64,000 nucleotides of DNA, taken from NCBI GenBank assembly GCA_964019655.1, contig CAXHTR010000004.1:496001-560000 (forward strand), in the 5' to 3' direction. Of this stretch, positions 19,392-30,339 are shown piece by piece. The stretch comes from Perkinsela sp. pyNocScin1. Taxonomy: Eukaryota > Euglenozoa > Kinetoplastea > Prokinetoplastida > Perkinselidae. The notes beneath the pieces were generated by a model, which had not been told where the DNA came from, did no database searches, and worked only from the letters and a program-made list of their open reading frames with translations. How positions within the stretch are numbered: the first letter of the stretch is position 1; every line of letters starts with the position of its first letter. The position numbers and the translations under genes were made by a program.

Positions 19392-20108
19392 TCAAAATGC
19401 ACTGGCCAGCTTATCATCCACTGTACACCCCCTGTAATACGCATCAGACACGTACTTTGGGTCGAGCTGCCAGCCACCGAGTCCATATTTCTGATAATCA
19501 ATACGCTCGTCTGCACACACTGACTTTAGCACGGGTTCTTTGGCCAGCAACGCGTTCGAAACATCCGCTATCTGGAGGGACGCGGGCAAGTTCGAGCAGT
19601 AGGCGTACTTTCCGCTGAACTGATTTCCCCACGCGTAGATCGCTTCCATCATGCGCGGGAGATTCGTCAGCATGAGCACCCCGCTCAGCCGATTTGTGTG
19701 CACACTGAGAAAGACGAGCGAAGGTGGAAGTGTGCGGAACTCAAACGAGCCATGAATCAAGTTTTCTGAAAGATTGATAACTCGGGATTCTCTTGGGAGC
19801 ATGCGGGTGTCGACTGAGTATTCCTGCGCACAGTCCTCGAGGCTGAGGAAATGCAGAGAGTGTGGCAGAAATGAAATCCGAACATTGCCCACGTCGGGCC
19901 TGGAAGATATATCCATTTTGGTGATGATACCGGCGCTGCAGACAAAGTACCTGTGCGACCTGTCCCTACCGCAGAGCTTGCGAGTCGAAAAATCTGCAAT
20001 GCAGTTTATACCATCAGCACACAATCTTGTGTCGCGGAAAGCCGAGTACATTGACACTGCCTGCATTGAATCTCTGCTATCCACTGTGGCGGCAATGATG
20101 AAGAACAT
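19392..20108 (-). CDS. Short LRR protein, class C-like
   Basis: The protein has 238 residues. It starts MFFIIAATVDS and has the segment MQAVSMYSAF but a diverged cap rich in cysteines (CADGINC and CGRD in place of CxWxGVxC). The middle is shared with the genes at 24.5 and 26.5 kb: a YSVDTRMLPRESRVINLSENLIHG segment, two regular repeats and a NQFSG turn. It ends with CTVDDKLASAF, a tail-like tag. It probably descends from the class C ancestor. Confidence 0.78.
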   Translation of the reverse strand: MFFIIAATVDSRDSMQAVSMYSAFRDTRLCADGINCIADFSTRKLCGRDRSHRYFVCSAGIITKMDISSRPDVGNVRISFLPHSLHFLSLEDCAQEYSVDTRMLPRESRVINLSENLIHGSFEFRTLPPSLVFLSVHTNRLSGVLMLTNLPRMMEAIYAWGNQFSGKYAYCSNLPASLQIADVSNALLAKEPVLKSVCADERIDYQKYGLGGWQLDPKYVSDAYYRGCTVDDKLASAF

Positions 20109-20227
20109 TGTTTTAAGAATAATTGTCGAGTTTGAAAATTTTACCTCACAACATGCAGAATTTTCGTTCTAAGTCCATTTTCTGAATAAATTAAATTTCA
20201 TTAGTCTTAAATTTGACTGCTATGCCC

Positions 20228-21592
20228 TCATATCAAAAACACTTTTCCTTCCCCTGCCCATTCCTCACGCAGTGCCCGAGCGTCAGCACTACAAGCGAAC
20301 GAATTTCCACTGACATCGAACCGCTTCAGTGTTCGTGGCAGTGCAGCGACTTCAATATTCCCCGATAGCGCATTGTTCGCCAGACTGAGCTCCTGAAGAT
20401 TCGGTGGCAGCTGGCTGAGGACAACTTCCCCCGAAAATTTGTTCCCATTGAGCAAAAATATTTCGAGTCTGTGCGGTAAATGCTGCAGATCGAGCTCGCC
20501 AGAAAAGTTTCCGACTTCGATGGAGAAGAGCTTGATAGGCCGGGGTAGGCTTGTCAAGTCGGCAGTCCCTGTAAAATTGTTCGCATCTAATGATATTTCC
20601 TCGAGAATGTGCGGCAGTGTTCGAAAATTGAATGTCCCCGTGAGCGCGTTGTGCGCAAGCGACAGCTCATCCAGTGATTGGGGGAGTGCTGCTGTGTCTA
20701 TTGTACCCGTGAGGGAGTTATGATCGAGCAGGAGCTGCTTGATAGACGCAGGCAGTGTATTGAAGGGGAACTCGCATGACATTCCATTTCTTCGAGCGTT
20801 GAGCGAGAGGAGATGCGCTGCTTTCTGAAAATCTGTGACTTTTTGAATTTCGTTTCGCTCAAAGTGGATGTATTTCAGTGATTCTGGTAGCTTACCTGTG
20901 TTGATTTCGCCGATAAACTGATTATCGTCAAGATCGATGGAGAAGAGGGAAGCAGGGAGAGCGGATAAGTCTACCCTTCCGGTAAAAGCGTTTTGCGATA
21001 CAATAAAATCTTCGAGTTTATCGAGGTTGAGTAGAGACTCGAAATGCAATAAGCCGACCAGAAAGTTCTCCTGCACGTCGAAGTAATACAACGCGCATGG
21101 TAGCGATGATAGATCAATTTCCCCGGAAAAATGATTTTTTGCGAAATCGGCGTATAAGAGGTTTCGTGGAAGCGCTGCTGTCTGTATACCGCCTTCGAAC
21201 CGATTGCCCCGTAAAAGGAGATCTTGAAGATTGCGTGGTAGCTCACGCCATGGCAGCGTCCCTTGTAAATCGTTGAAATCAAGAGCGATGCGAGTGATAC
21301 TCTCTGGTAGATACCCAAAATTGATGTGCCCACCGAGGCGCATATCTTCGTATATTGCATCTTCGTCGCAGGAATAGTCTATTTCGTATACTGCACCGTC
21401 GTTTTCATCAAAGTCAAGGTGATCCCATTCTGCTATGTCTAAGTAATTCCCACTTTCGTCTGTGATAAATCCCTTGTTCTTCACCCCGTCAAGAGCTATC
21501 TCCATTCGGGTCTGATCGGACATGAGCGTCGGGTCGAGTCGACCGAGACTCTGACTGATATCGGATGCAATTATGAATGCGAATGCCATCAT
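20228..21592 (-). CDS. Large secreted LRR protein (about 14 repeats)
   Basis: The protein has 454 residues from the ATG at 21592, in the context CTTCAAAATG; the longer frame begins with TTG. The leader MMAFAFIIASDIS precedes QSLGRLDPTLMSDQ. The cap IAEWDHLDFDENDG has no cysteines. About 14 or 15 very regular LRRs follow to near the end, where the frame closes with SFACSADARALREEW and no VDExG tag. It therefore ends inside or just after the last repeat, and may have lost the tail. Confidence 0.88.
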   Translation of the reverse strand: MMAFAFIIASDISQSLGRLDPTLMSDQTRMEIALDGVKNKGFITDESGNYLDIAEWDHLDFDENDGAVYEIDYSCDEDAIYEDMRLGGHINFGYLPESITRIALDFNDLQGTLPWRELPRNLQDLLLRGNRFEGGIQTAALPRNLLYADFAKNHFSGEIDLSSLPCALYYFDVQENFLVGLLHFESLLNLDKLEDFIVSQNAFTGRVDLSALPASLFSIDLDDNQFIGEINTGKLPESLKYIHFERNEIQKVTDFQKAAHLLSLNARRNGMSCEFPFNTLPASIKQLLLDHNSLTGTIDTAALPQSLDELSLAHNALTGTFNFRTLPHILEEISLDANNFTGTADLTSLPRPIKLFSIEVGNFSGELDLQHLPHRLEIFLLNGNKFSGEVVLSQLPPNLQELSLANNALSGNIEVAALPRTLKRFDVSGNSFACSADARALREEWAGEGKVFLI

Positions 21593-21731
21593 TTTGAAGA
21601 TTTTGAAAGGAAAGTACGGCGAATGACACAATCGTCCACTGGCACGGGCATCGATCTAAAACTCTCAAATCAAAATATTTTCATTCAGTTTTTTAATTCC
21701 GCTTTGCACACAAAGCATTCATTAGAAATTC

Positions 21732-22732
21732 TCAATACGCGTCAAAATATATATCAGCATCATCCTCATAGTCTGAAAAAGAGTCTGAGTCTAAGCCTTC
21801 TTCAGCAGAGATCCCATCACCCACTCGACTGAGCTTTTCGATCGGCCGGTTCATATTGACGATTCGGCCCTCCCATGCATGCTTGTCTCCATTTTCATCG
21901 ACAACTCTCTCGACATCAGTCAAATAGAGACTAAAGTGCATCGGGTCAGTTGTTTTTCGAAGAACGGCGGTTTAAGTCATCAGTCCACTTTTATTTTTGC
22001 TGCAAAATATGTACTTGAGAAATCGCGGAAATTCCATGAGCCGAAAGTCTCCTATGAAAGCGTTCCCGCTCACATTTATTTCAAGCAAAATTTTTGGAAG
22101 ACTTTCAATACAAAGTGACCCTGAAAGCTCGTTGTTCTCGAGGCAAAGTCTTTCCATCTCGTTTGGAAGATTATTGAGCGATATTTCTCCGCTAAATCTA
22201 TTTGCGCCCGCAAGAAATTCACGAGCCATGTCTGGCAGATCAGATAAGAATAAGCTTCCCGTAAAACAATTTTTCGAGATGGTTATGTAGAGGATTTTTC
22301 TGGAAGATTTTCGCAGTGAAATGAGCCATAGAGATTATTGTTTCTCACGTCAATCTCACTCAGGCTTCGTGGAAGATCCATAGTATCCAGAGTTCCATTG
22401 AGACCGCAAGAACGAGAAAGCAATTTTGTCACGAGTGGCGGTAAAAACTGAAAGGGAAAAGGCTTGCCGCTCGGAAAAGACCAAGCTATTTTTACGCCGA
22501 CCACGCGCTCCGATTCGCACTGGATTCGTGCTTCTGTTGAGTGAAAAGGTGTGAACCACTCACAAACGTCCTTGAAATTCCCATTTTTGTCTTTCAACGT
22601 ATCTTTGCTGTCTTCGTTCATCTCGTCCACGAGAATTTCCATGAGCGTCTGGTCTGACAGTGACTCGTAGTCGAGGCGGCCGAGTGCTGGATCGATGGCC
22701 AGAGCCTGTAGTATTCCTTTTGACTGAAGCAT
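21732..22732 (-). pseudogene. LRR gene with one frameshift and one in-frame TAA
   Basis: The leader (MLQSKGILQALAI), DPALGRLDYESLSDQ and the cap VCEWFTPFHSTEARIQCESE read normally from 22732. One A is missing from an A-run near 22,300, and the frame then continues as ILYITISKNCFTG and LPDMAREFLAGANRFSG through several repeats. A TAA near 21,972 interrupts it just before TAVLRK and the tail VVDENGDKHAWEG. It is otherwise a complete member of the 4.4/7.0/16.0 kb subfamily, so decay looks recent. Confidence 0.78.
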
Positions 22733-23299
22733 TGCAGTAATAGAAAGCATGAGACAGGAGAAATCAATAGTGAAAAACAAAAATTCGAGCAGCATTTGTT
22801 CCATGAAATCTATCTCTGAAGTGCTCTCCTTGACTACAGTCAAGTGCTAGTCGAAATCTCTGAATGATGCGAAAAGTTCGCTGAGCCATTCGAAAGGTTT
22901 TGTGCTCCGTTCTATATTGCATGAATATGTCTTGCTTGTGTTCTCAAAGCGCTTCCTGATGGAAAATAAAGCATCAGACTCTATTGGCCACACTGAGGTT
23001 CCGCAAGCTTTTTAGCATTCCAACCCATTCGTACATAACCGTATCACACGCTCGCTCTTAAAGCTTTCCTGCGCATAGATCATGGAGACAGTAGAAGCTG
23101 ACAGTACAGTATAAGCTGTACTATGACCTTTTCACGCGCTCGCGGCATTATCCCTCGAGTCATTTAATTTAGCATCTTAAGTCTACGAAACAGAGTAAAG
23201 TAAACGAATGAAATCTTAATTCATGCTCATCACTCGATTCATGTCACTAGGAATAATCAATATTTCATTGCTGATCGTATCAAAGTCACTCGGCACAGT
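22733..23299. other. Intergenic, no gene seen
   Basis: These 567 bp contain a small AGTACAG/CTGTACT hairpin near 23,101-23,120 and nothing else I can support. Confidence 0.45.
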
Positions 23300-24319
23300 T
23301 TACAGGCCCTCCGGAATCTCAAGCCTATACAGTATCCTGGCCTTTCCCAGTGTATCGATCGTCGCCGTGAACGGGTTCCCATCGAGAACCACCTCCCGCA
23401 TCTCACCGTGCATTGCGTCAAAGTTTAAAGTCCCCGAAAAATTGTTGTTCGAGAGGCCGAGGTCCTTGAGCGTTTTGGGAAGCGTGGCGAAATCAACTTC
23501 GCCTTCGAAGGCGTTGTAGGTCATCCACAGGATTTCCATCCCCTCAGGGAGCGCATCCAATCGAACAACCCCCGAAAGCTTGTTTGCAGCGATGTTGAGA
23601 AATCTGAGGCCACGCGGTAGATTGGATAGGTCGACACTACCTGAAAAAACATTGTCATCCATACGAAGTATCTCGAGACCTGCCGGTAGCGCTTGGAGAT
23701 TCAGGGTGCCTATCAGCTTGTTTCTCTCAAGTTCGAGAGAGCGCAGGCCCGCTGGTAATTCCATGAGGTTGACGGTCCCATGGAAAAGATTCCCACTGAG
23801 ATGAATTGCTTCGATCTGCGGTGGCAGCTTCTCGAGATTAATTTCGCCGGTGAATTTATTCCATGCAAGATCGATCTCACGGATTTTATGGGGAAATATC
23901 GTCAAATCGACGCTGCCGTCGAATTTTTGCCCCCGTAAAGTAAAGATATCGAGATTCACTGGGAGCTTCGCAGTGTTCAATGTACCTTCTGCGACGCTGT
24001 CGGTACCATCATTTTGAAGTAAAAACACCAGAACGAACTCGGGCAGAAATTCGAGGTGCAGCGTGCCTGTCAGATTGGGAAGATACGTATAATCTTGGTA
24101 CATGTCGTCCCACCTGATTGCAGTGACGTTACCATCGTCGTCGCACTCCACGCCGTCCCAGTCGCACACAGGCTTGTAGTCGCCCTCGTCGTTCTGGGAG
24201 AACGCTTTGCTTTTGGCAGTGATGTCGCTGAGAAGAAGCTCCATTCGTGTTTGGTCGGACATTGTCGAGAGATTCACGCGACCTGCACAGATGTCGGCGG
24301 TTTGGCTAAGAAAAATCAT
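23300..24319 (-). CDS. Secreted LRR protein, class A
   Basis: The protein has 339 residues: leader MIFLSQTA, then DICAGRVNLSTMSDQTRMELLLSDI, and the canonical cap VCDWDGVECDDDGNV. About ten LRRs fill residues 82-320 with near-perfect periodicity (LPAGLRSLELERNKLIG, LPAGLEILRMDDNVFSG). The C-terminus is short (YRLEIPEGL) and lacks the VDExG tag. The start has the CCAAAATG context behind a pyrimidine-rich leader. Confidence 0.89.
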   Translation of the reverse strand: MIFLSQTADICAGRVNLSTMSDQTRMELLLSDITAKSKAFSQNDEGDYKPVCDWDGVECDDDGNVTAIRWDDMYQDYTYLPNLTGTLHLEFLPEFVLVFLLQNDGTDSVAEGTLNTAKLPVNLDIFTLRGQKFDGSVDLTIFPHKIREIDLAWNKFTGEINLEKLPPQIEAIHLSGNLFHGTVNLMELPAGLRSLELERNKLIGTLNLQALPAGLEILRMDDNVFSGSVDLSNLPRGLRFLNIAANKLSGVVRLDALPEGMEILWMTYNAFEGEVDFATLPKTLKDLGLSNNNFSGTLNFDAMHGEMREVVLDGNPFTATIDTLGKARILYRLEIPEGL

Positions 24320-24524
24320 TTTGGGGGTAATGAGGATAGAAAAGCGTACTGAATAGACAAATGCAGAAAAAAATAATTATCACTTGTTGTGCTCTAAAAC
24401 CGTTGCTGAGGCCATCCTTTGAAAGGTCAAAAGCCATACCGCTGCGGAAATGAAACGAAACGCTGATTTCGAGCATTGTCCTATTGTGCAACTGCTCTCA
24501 CATGCAGAATCCAAATTGCAACGC

Positions 24525-25298
24525 TTATGCATCCTCGAGATCAGCGATACCCATGGTCCCATACGTAAACACCCCAAACGTGTTCTTCATCCCTGAGCGG
24601 AGGTTCACTTTCTTCTTCTGCCCTTTATCATTGCGGCCGAGAGGCATAACTTCCTGAATATTATTTCCATAGAGCTCGATCGAGTGCAAGTGCGGTGAAA
24701 ATTCGCATGTGAACAGGACTACTTGCTTAATTTCATTGAAGCGAAGATTGAGAAAGCGCACTGAACGCGGCAGATGCGTCACGTCGATGGGCCCAGAAAT
24801 CTTGTTTGTGTCGAGTGATAGAAATTGGAGCTTTGAGGGGAGTCGTCGTAAGTCTATCGTCCCATAGATGGAATTCCAACTTAGGTTGATGTTCCGGGCC
24901 TCTCGAGGAAAGCGCCCTGATTCGACGGGGTAGAGCTGGATGGACCGAACAATGATGAGGCTTTGTACGGTTGGTGGGGTTATCGCAATGTCAAAGTTCC
25001 CGTAGTCGATACCCTGAATACGAATATTCTCTATTCGGTTATCCTTGCATTGTACATTGAAGATATCACTTATCTGCCAGTCGCAGATCTCTCGAACGGA
25101 TCGACCCTGGGAAAATTCATGCAGTGCGCTTTTGCTGATTTTTGCAAAAAAGTACTCCATGGATACAAACTGCATGTATTCTGATGTGGTCGGCTCTGGA
25201 GGTGCTGAGTGCTCGACGTCAAGGGAAACGAAAACAGGTGTAAACAGCTGGTAGATGAGCATAGTAGAGCTGAAAATAAGAAAAAGGAATTTTGACAT
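24525..25298 (-). CDS. Secreted short-LRR protein, class C
   Basis: The protein has 257 residues. A leader of about 25 residues (MSKFLFLIFSSTMLIYQLF) is longer and more typical than in class A. The segment EYMQFVSMEYFFAKIS precedes a cap with wide cysteine spacing (ICDWQISDIFNVQCKD). Three or four LRRs follow, and then a basic C-terminal region (KGQKKKVNLRSGMKN) in place of the VDExG tag. It is a clear paralogue of the gene at 26.5 kb, with the same order of motifs and the same basic tail. Confidence 0.85.
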   Translation of the reverse strand: MSKFLFLIFSSTMLIYQLFTPVFVSLDVEHSAPPEPTTSEYMQFVSMEYFFAKISKSALHEFSQGRSVREICDWQISDIFNVQCKDNRIENIRIQGIDYGNFDIAITPPTVQSLIIVRSIQLYPVESGRFPREARNINLSWNSIYGTIDLRRLPSKLQFLSLDTNKISGPIDVTHLPRSVRFLNLRFNEIKQVVLFTCEFSPHLHSIELYGNNIQEVMPLGRNDKGQKKKVNLRSGMKNTFGVFTYGTMGIADLEDA

Positions 25299-25485
25299 CT
25301 GAAGATCAGATTCGCATGCGCGAATTTATCGTGAAGCAGTGCACTGCATTTCATGCCAAGCATTATTCGATGCACTTAAATCATTGAGTGTAACACCGAG
25401 TGTATTTGCGAATTTTCATATTTGAATCATATTTCATTTATGTCTGCATGTAAATTTTGATTCATTTATGTATAAATATATTCTT

Positions 25486-26432
25486 TCAATATCGTTTTTT
25501 TTGTATTTCGTAAATATCATGAGCTTTATTTTTATCTGCCCTCATCTGGTGTCGAAGAACTTCAGAGGCGAAGGAGTGCTTTTTACCGTTCTCATCAACA
25601 ACAGTGGCTATATGATTCTTGCAGAGATCAAAGTCGCATTGACTATCGATAGCAGACTTGAGCAAAATCACTCTGCCCGATAGGTTGTTGTGAGACAAAG
25701 TTAAGCTTTCGAGAGAATCGGGTATGCAAGGCATGGTACATTCTCCCGAAAAATTATTGTTGCTGAGCTCAAGAGTTCGAAGACTATCTGGCAGACTAGT
25801 CAGTGAAATAGTGCCCCCAAAATTGTTGTATGAAAGATTGAGATGCTCTAAAGTAACTGGAAGATTGTTGAAATATAGTCTACCCGAAAGTTGATTGCTG
25901 TTCGCGTACAGCCAAAGCATCATACGAGGAAGCGCCGATATATCACAGCTACCTTGAAATCGATTGAAGCTGATATCGCACAGAATGAGACTTCTTGAGA
26001 GATGGGAAACTTCAAATATGCCGCGCAGGGAAGCTCCGCGAACATGGAATCTTTCGAGATCCCGGGAAGGTCGGAAATATTACAAGCACTCTCGCACTTT
26101 AACTGTGCAATGATAAACGTTTTGAGTTCTGCTGGAATGTATGCAAGATTCAATCTATATGCTTGGTCACTGGCCGCTGGAATGCCGACGTAATCGAATA
26201 AGGTTAATTGCACAACACGCCCTTCCTCATCGCATTCAGAGCAACCCCACTTGCAGACATCTTTATAGTCATAGGCATCATGCGTATCGCTATGAAGTAT
26301 CATGAAAGCTCTTTTCTGATCTAGTGTTAAATCAGCACTGAGAATTTCCATACATGCTTGGTCAGAGAGTGATGCATAGTCAATTTGCCCTAGAAATGGG
26401 TCGAGTGTGTTTATTGATAACAACGCATGCAT
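25486..26432 (-). pseudogene. LRR gene split by a one-base deletion
   Basis: From the ATG at 26432 (leader MHALLSINTL, then DPFLGQIDYASLSDQ) the frame encodes the cap VCKWGCSECDEEGRV and reaches NISDLP, where one C is missing near 26,063. Adding that base back in principle rejoins RDLERFHVRGASLRG and an unbroken repeat array (CDISFNRFQGSCDIS, YANSNQLSG) running to the tail VVDENGKKHSF. The two halves appear as separate frames (25486-25923 and upward from 25920). It is either a real frameshift or a base-call error in CCCGGG. Confidence 0.78.
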
Positions 26433-26537
26433 TTTTATACTTTTCTGAGAGTATTTTGGATAAGCGGAATGAATACTACAAACTGCCAAAAGGACTACAT
26501 AGATACATATTACTCGTACAGTTTCATAAAAAATACA

Positions 26538-27284
26538 TCACGCATCAACATCATCGCTCATTGTCATCTTCCCGTATATAAACGCCCCAAACTTGTGCTT
26601 CATTGCCGATTGGAGGTTGACTTTTTTCTTCTCCGACTGGCTTGTCTGGCCCATTGGCATGACCACATCAATCTCATTTCGGTACAGCTCGATCGAGTGA
26701 AAGTGCGGTGGAAACTCGTTGATGAGCAATACTTTCTGCTTGATGACGTTGTGCCTGAGATTGATGTAGCGCATCGACCGGGGGAGCTGCGTCACGTCGA
26801 TTGCTCCGCTGATGTTGTTCCCGTTGAGGGAAAGGAATTGGAACCTGTATGGGAGGCGCTTTAAGTCAATTTCACCGAAAATCGCATTTTTGCTCAGATT
26901 TATGTTTCTGGCCTCGCGAGGGAAATTACCTGTATCAACGGAGTAAAACTGGTGTGCACCGATAATCACGAGGCTGCGCACACATGGCGGGGCGAATGCA
27001 ATGCCGAAATTGCCGTAGTCAAAATTGCCCTCGAAGTAAATTTGCTGTATCTGATTATCGCTACACTGCACATTGAAGCGCATATTGAAGAATTCACGCA
27101 TATTCCACTCGCAGATCTCTCGAATGGGCCTCCCACGGGAGAATTCTACGAGATGGTCATTGCTTATACGGCTGAAGAGGGCCTCCATGGAAACATACTG
27201 CATGTACTCAGGCGTGAGTGGTTCGGATTTCAAGGGACCGTCGGAATCTTTTGCGATGAGCAGATGAACGGAGAGGCACGCCAT
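26538..27284 (-). CDS. Secreted short-LRR protein, class C
   Basis: The best start is the ATG at 27284, giving 248 residues with leader MACLSVHLLIA; the open frame extends upstream to 27488 without paralogue support. The segment EYMQYVSMEALFSRIS, the cap ICEWNMREFFNMRFNVQC, YSVDTGNFPREARNINLSKNAIFG, three LRRs and a basic tail (SEKKKVNLQSAMKHKFG) align along the length of the 24.5 kb gene. A decayed class A gene lies between the two, so the pair did not arise by simple adjacent duplication. Confidence 0.84.
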   Translation of the reverse strand: MACLSVHLLIAKDSDGPLKSEPLTPEYMQYVSMEALFSRISNDHLVEFSRGRPIREICEWNMREFFNMRFNVQCSDNQIQQIYFEGNFDYGNFGIAFAPPCVRSLVIIGAHQFYSVDTGNFPREARNINLSKNAIFGEIDLKRLPYRFQFLSLNGNNISGAIDVTQLPRSMRYINLRHNVIKQKVLLINEFPPHFHSIELYRNEIDVVMPMGQTSQSEKKKVNLQSAMKHKFGAFIYGKMTMSDDVDA

Positions 27285-28299
27285 GGAAATTGATAGAGAG
27301 AAAATGAATGCATGTGTGTGAGAAAGGAAAGAATAAATCTCGAAGCTTTCAACCAGAACAAACCTAAACGATGGTGTGCATGCAAAATCTACAAATTTAC
27401 TCTTGTACTCCTTTGAAGTGAGAAATTGTCTGATATCTACGTGCTTGGACATACCTGTGCAGACGAAATGTACAGTCTTTAGGGTCATATACGATCCTAT
27501 GTTGACAGGCTTTACAGAAATACACTCCGATTATGTCAGTTCTTTCCGCTATTTCTGGAGCATAAGCTGTAATCACATCACTTAGGCCAAGTACATTACT
27601 TTAAAAGTCTCTGGAAGCCGGACTGTTTTCCACAAAAAAGTGATTGCATTCATGCAGCTATTCATGAGTCTTTGCGTTGCTACACTGTTTTGCTATTGCT
27701 AGATCTTGGATACACTGATCTCTGTGCACTTTGCTTTGTCTTTGAGTTCAGCAATATACCACATGAACATGTAAATACCGAAAATGCCCGATGAACGCCA
27801 AGGTAAATCAGCAGAATAGAGAACTAGCCCCTTTTCGACAGCACTTTCTATTTTACATATGAATCAACCAAAATTTTTCTATGCACATCTCTGACAACCA
27901 CGTTACTCGAAGCTTATCTAGTAAAAGTTTTTGAGAGACCCATTCTGATCGGTCTCGACGTAGTATGGCATGCGGTGGAGCGTGAAGGGTGAAAATCAGA
28001 TGAAAGAAACGGTATAAGCCCTAGGCAAGCATTTAATACTGCTTTTCTGCTTACGAGTGAGCTTTTCTGGCCTAGAAAGAATTAGGCTGATCATGAAAGA
28101 ACTCGAAACAAACAACTTATCTAAAAATTCGCATCCTAGATACAATTTCAGTCGCACTACTAGCCTTAGAAGATTACAGACTCGGCATAAAAATCGTTTA
28201 CCTTTGAAATGCAATTTTTTCACCTTTGAATTGCAACATTTTACGCCTGAAATGCAACAAATTTTACGGGTGAAATGCAATGTGGTTGTATTTCTTCCC
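27285..28299. other. Long intergenic with a short GAAATGCAA repeat cluster
   Basis: About 1 kb without an LRR motif. At 28,203-28,280 four copies of a TGAAATGCAA-like decamer recur about every 22 bp. This resembles the subterminal repeat arrays of the MITEs but no termini or target duplication were found. The rest is unremarkable. Confidence 0.45.
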
Positions 28300-29205
28300 T
28301 CAGTGTGCACGGTTCTCGTCGAATACCGACGTAATCCGGTTGCCTTCGAGGTCCACGAGCTGGCTCATGTCGTGCTTGACGACCGCTTTCCCCATAAACT
28401 TGTTGAAGCCGGCATGGAGGTCGGCAAGGCTCGCTTGGGCACGTGTGAGCTCGAATTTCCCCGAGAATTCATTGTGGTCGACGAGCAGGGTCTGGAGGTG
28501 CCTCGGAAGGCTTTCAAGCGATAAACTTCCGCTAAAACGGTTCCCAGAGAGGTGGACTTCTTTGAGCGAGTCCGGTAGCTTTGCTAATGAAACGTTTCCC
28601 TCAAAAGTGTTCGCATTGAGACCCAGAAAGGTCAGGCCCTTGGGAAGATATTCGAGCGAAATTTCCCCTTCCAGGCGATTTTCTGAGACGTCGAGCTCAA
28701 GCAACGATTCTGGCAGCTTTCCGAGCGAAATACTCCCGCTGAGCTCGTTGCGGTTCACGTGAAATTTCTGGAGGTGCGGTGGGAGCATGACTAAGTCGAT
28801 ACTCCCGGCGAGCGTGTTCGTGGACAAGTTGACAGTGCGGAGATCCTCAGGGAGAACACGAGTGTCAATCGAGCCCTTTGCTCCGGTACCACGGATGATG
28901 AGCTCCTGGACATTAACGGGGATGTAGTCGAGGAAGAGCCTTCCGCTCGAGAGGTCTTGGTAGAGAAATATACGAAGGACGTTACTCGCAGCGTCGCACT
29001 GCACCCACTCCCACGTGCAGACATCGGTGAAGCGGCCGTCGGGCCCTTTGAGCTCATCCTTGTCTGAGGGATTGAGCGGGATGACGAGGCGTTCCATCAT
29101 CTGCTGGTCGGTCATTGCGTGCTTGTACACAGAGGTGCGTGCACGGACCATGTTTTCGGCTGAAGAGAGGTGAAGATGCTTTGGCATACACAGAGTGAGA
29201 AGCAT
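28300..29205 (-). CDS. Secreted LRR protein, class A
   Basis: The protein has 301 residues from the ATG at 29205 (leader MLLTLCMPKHLHLSS); the longer frame to 29325 begins with GTG. The usual GRxD motif is replaced by MVRARTSVYKHAMTDQQMMERL. The cap VCTWEWVQCDAASNV is canonical. Nine regular LRRs follow to about residue 280, and the protein ends directly on the tail VFDENRAH. The exact start is less certain than elsewhere. Confidence 0.84.
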   Translation of the reverse strand: MLLTLCMPKHLHLSSAENMVRARTSVYKHAMTDQQMMERLVIPLNPSDKDELKGPDGRFTDVCTWEWVQCDAASNVLRIFLYQDLSSGRLFLDYIPVNVQELIIRGTGAKGSIDTRVLPEDLRTVNLSTNTLAGSIDLVMLPPHLQKFHVNRNELSGSISLGKLPESLLELDVSENRLEGEISLEYLPKGLTFLGLNANTFEGNVSLAKLPDSLKEVHLSGNRFSGSLSLESLPRHLQTLLVDHNEFSGKFELTRAQASLADLHAGFNKFMGKAVVKHDMSQLVDLEGNRITSVFDENRAH

Positions 29206-29365
29206 CGGTAGAAGGTGTATTGAAGGTACTACGATAAAAGAAGCGATGAGAATAAAGTAAGAGTTCTTAAAATTTTTAGCTCCAGAAGGTTCTCCTCTAC
29301 TGACATAATGATTCTTCGCATGCACGAGGCGACTACAATAGGAAATTTGTCAGTTACTAGTAATT

Positions 29366-29518
29366 TTAGAGCGGGTCACATATGAGGTACAGGAGGTACA
29401 TGGTGACAAGGAAGAAAAGGATCTCATCGCTGTTATCCCAGCATTTGATATAGAATGGCCTGAGATCTGCCACCTCCTCGTCTTTTCTAGCCATTTCAAT
29501 CGTAATACGAATGACCAT
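29366..29518 (-). CDS. Candidate 50-residue single-pass membrane peptide
   Basis: An ATG at 29518 opens 50 codons ending in TAA at 29366. The N-terminal half is charged (MARKDEEVADL from residue 9), and the C-terminal third is a hydrophobic stretch (FFLVTMYLLYLI) suited to one membrane span. It has no LRR motif and I do not recognise it. It lies about 160 bp upstream of the preceding LRR gene on the same strand. Composition and layout look protein-like, but a short chance frame is possible. Confidence 0.35.
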   Translation of the reverse strand: MVIRITIEMARKDEEVADLRPFYIKCWDNSDEILFFLVTMYLLYLICDPL

Positions 29519-30339
29519 AAGGTAAGTTGAAAACTAATGAGCAAACCGAGAGTAACTACTGAAATTTTACACTGCAATGGTAGAGTATGAAAGTAGACAT
29601 TTGGTTTTTGGGTATGCTGCCCAAAAAAACCTTATGAGCTTAATGAGAAATATCTTTATCTGTAGTGATTGTGACATTTGGCCCAATCTAAGCACACAAA
29701 TGTCTTCGGTATCGATGCAGTATCATGAAGCCACTCATAAAGTTTTCTTGAAGATAATTGAAATTAGATTTCAGTTCCACCGTGAGTGCATTTACCATCT
29801 TCGGATTTTACTAGGCATTAAGATTCGATATGCAGTGATTTCTGTACATGCGACATGAAATCCTTTTAATCGAAAACTTCTAAACTAAGAATCTAGTGAT
29901 AAACGCGCAAGGCTTTAACAGCATACGACAAAGAAACTTCAGTGATCATACTAAATTTCTTATGATGTTTGACTCCATTACATCCAATTCCAAGAATTTT
30001 GAGCTACCAACATACAAGTATTTTATCAATGTTTGAACCTTGACGTGGAAGTAATCTTACAAGACTTATGCTTTCTACATGATTCGAAATTCTGCACTTC
30101 ATCTTCCATCTTCTTCAAGAATTCCCCTTCTCTCCTGATACAACTGAAAGCGAATCTAATTTTTCTTTAGTGTTTATTGCCTGCCGCACCAGACATTTCT
30201 AAACTATAGTAAGTACCTAGCTCTTGTGCTACTAGAAAATCAGTACTTTCCATCTCTGACATATATACACATTACTAATTTCTCTATACGATTATGACAT
30301 ATTCTGCTTTGCACTTCTTCCATAATATCTCAAGACATA
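29519..30339. other. Intergenic, no gene seen
   Basis: These 821 AT-rich bp contain no LRR motif, RNA gene or transposon terminus that I recognise. Confidence 0.45.
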
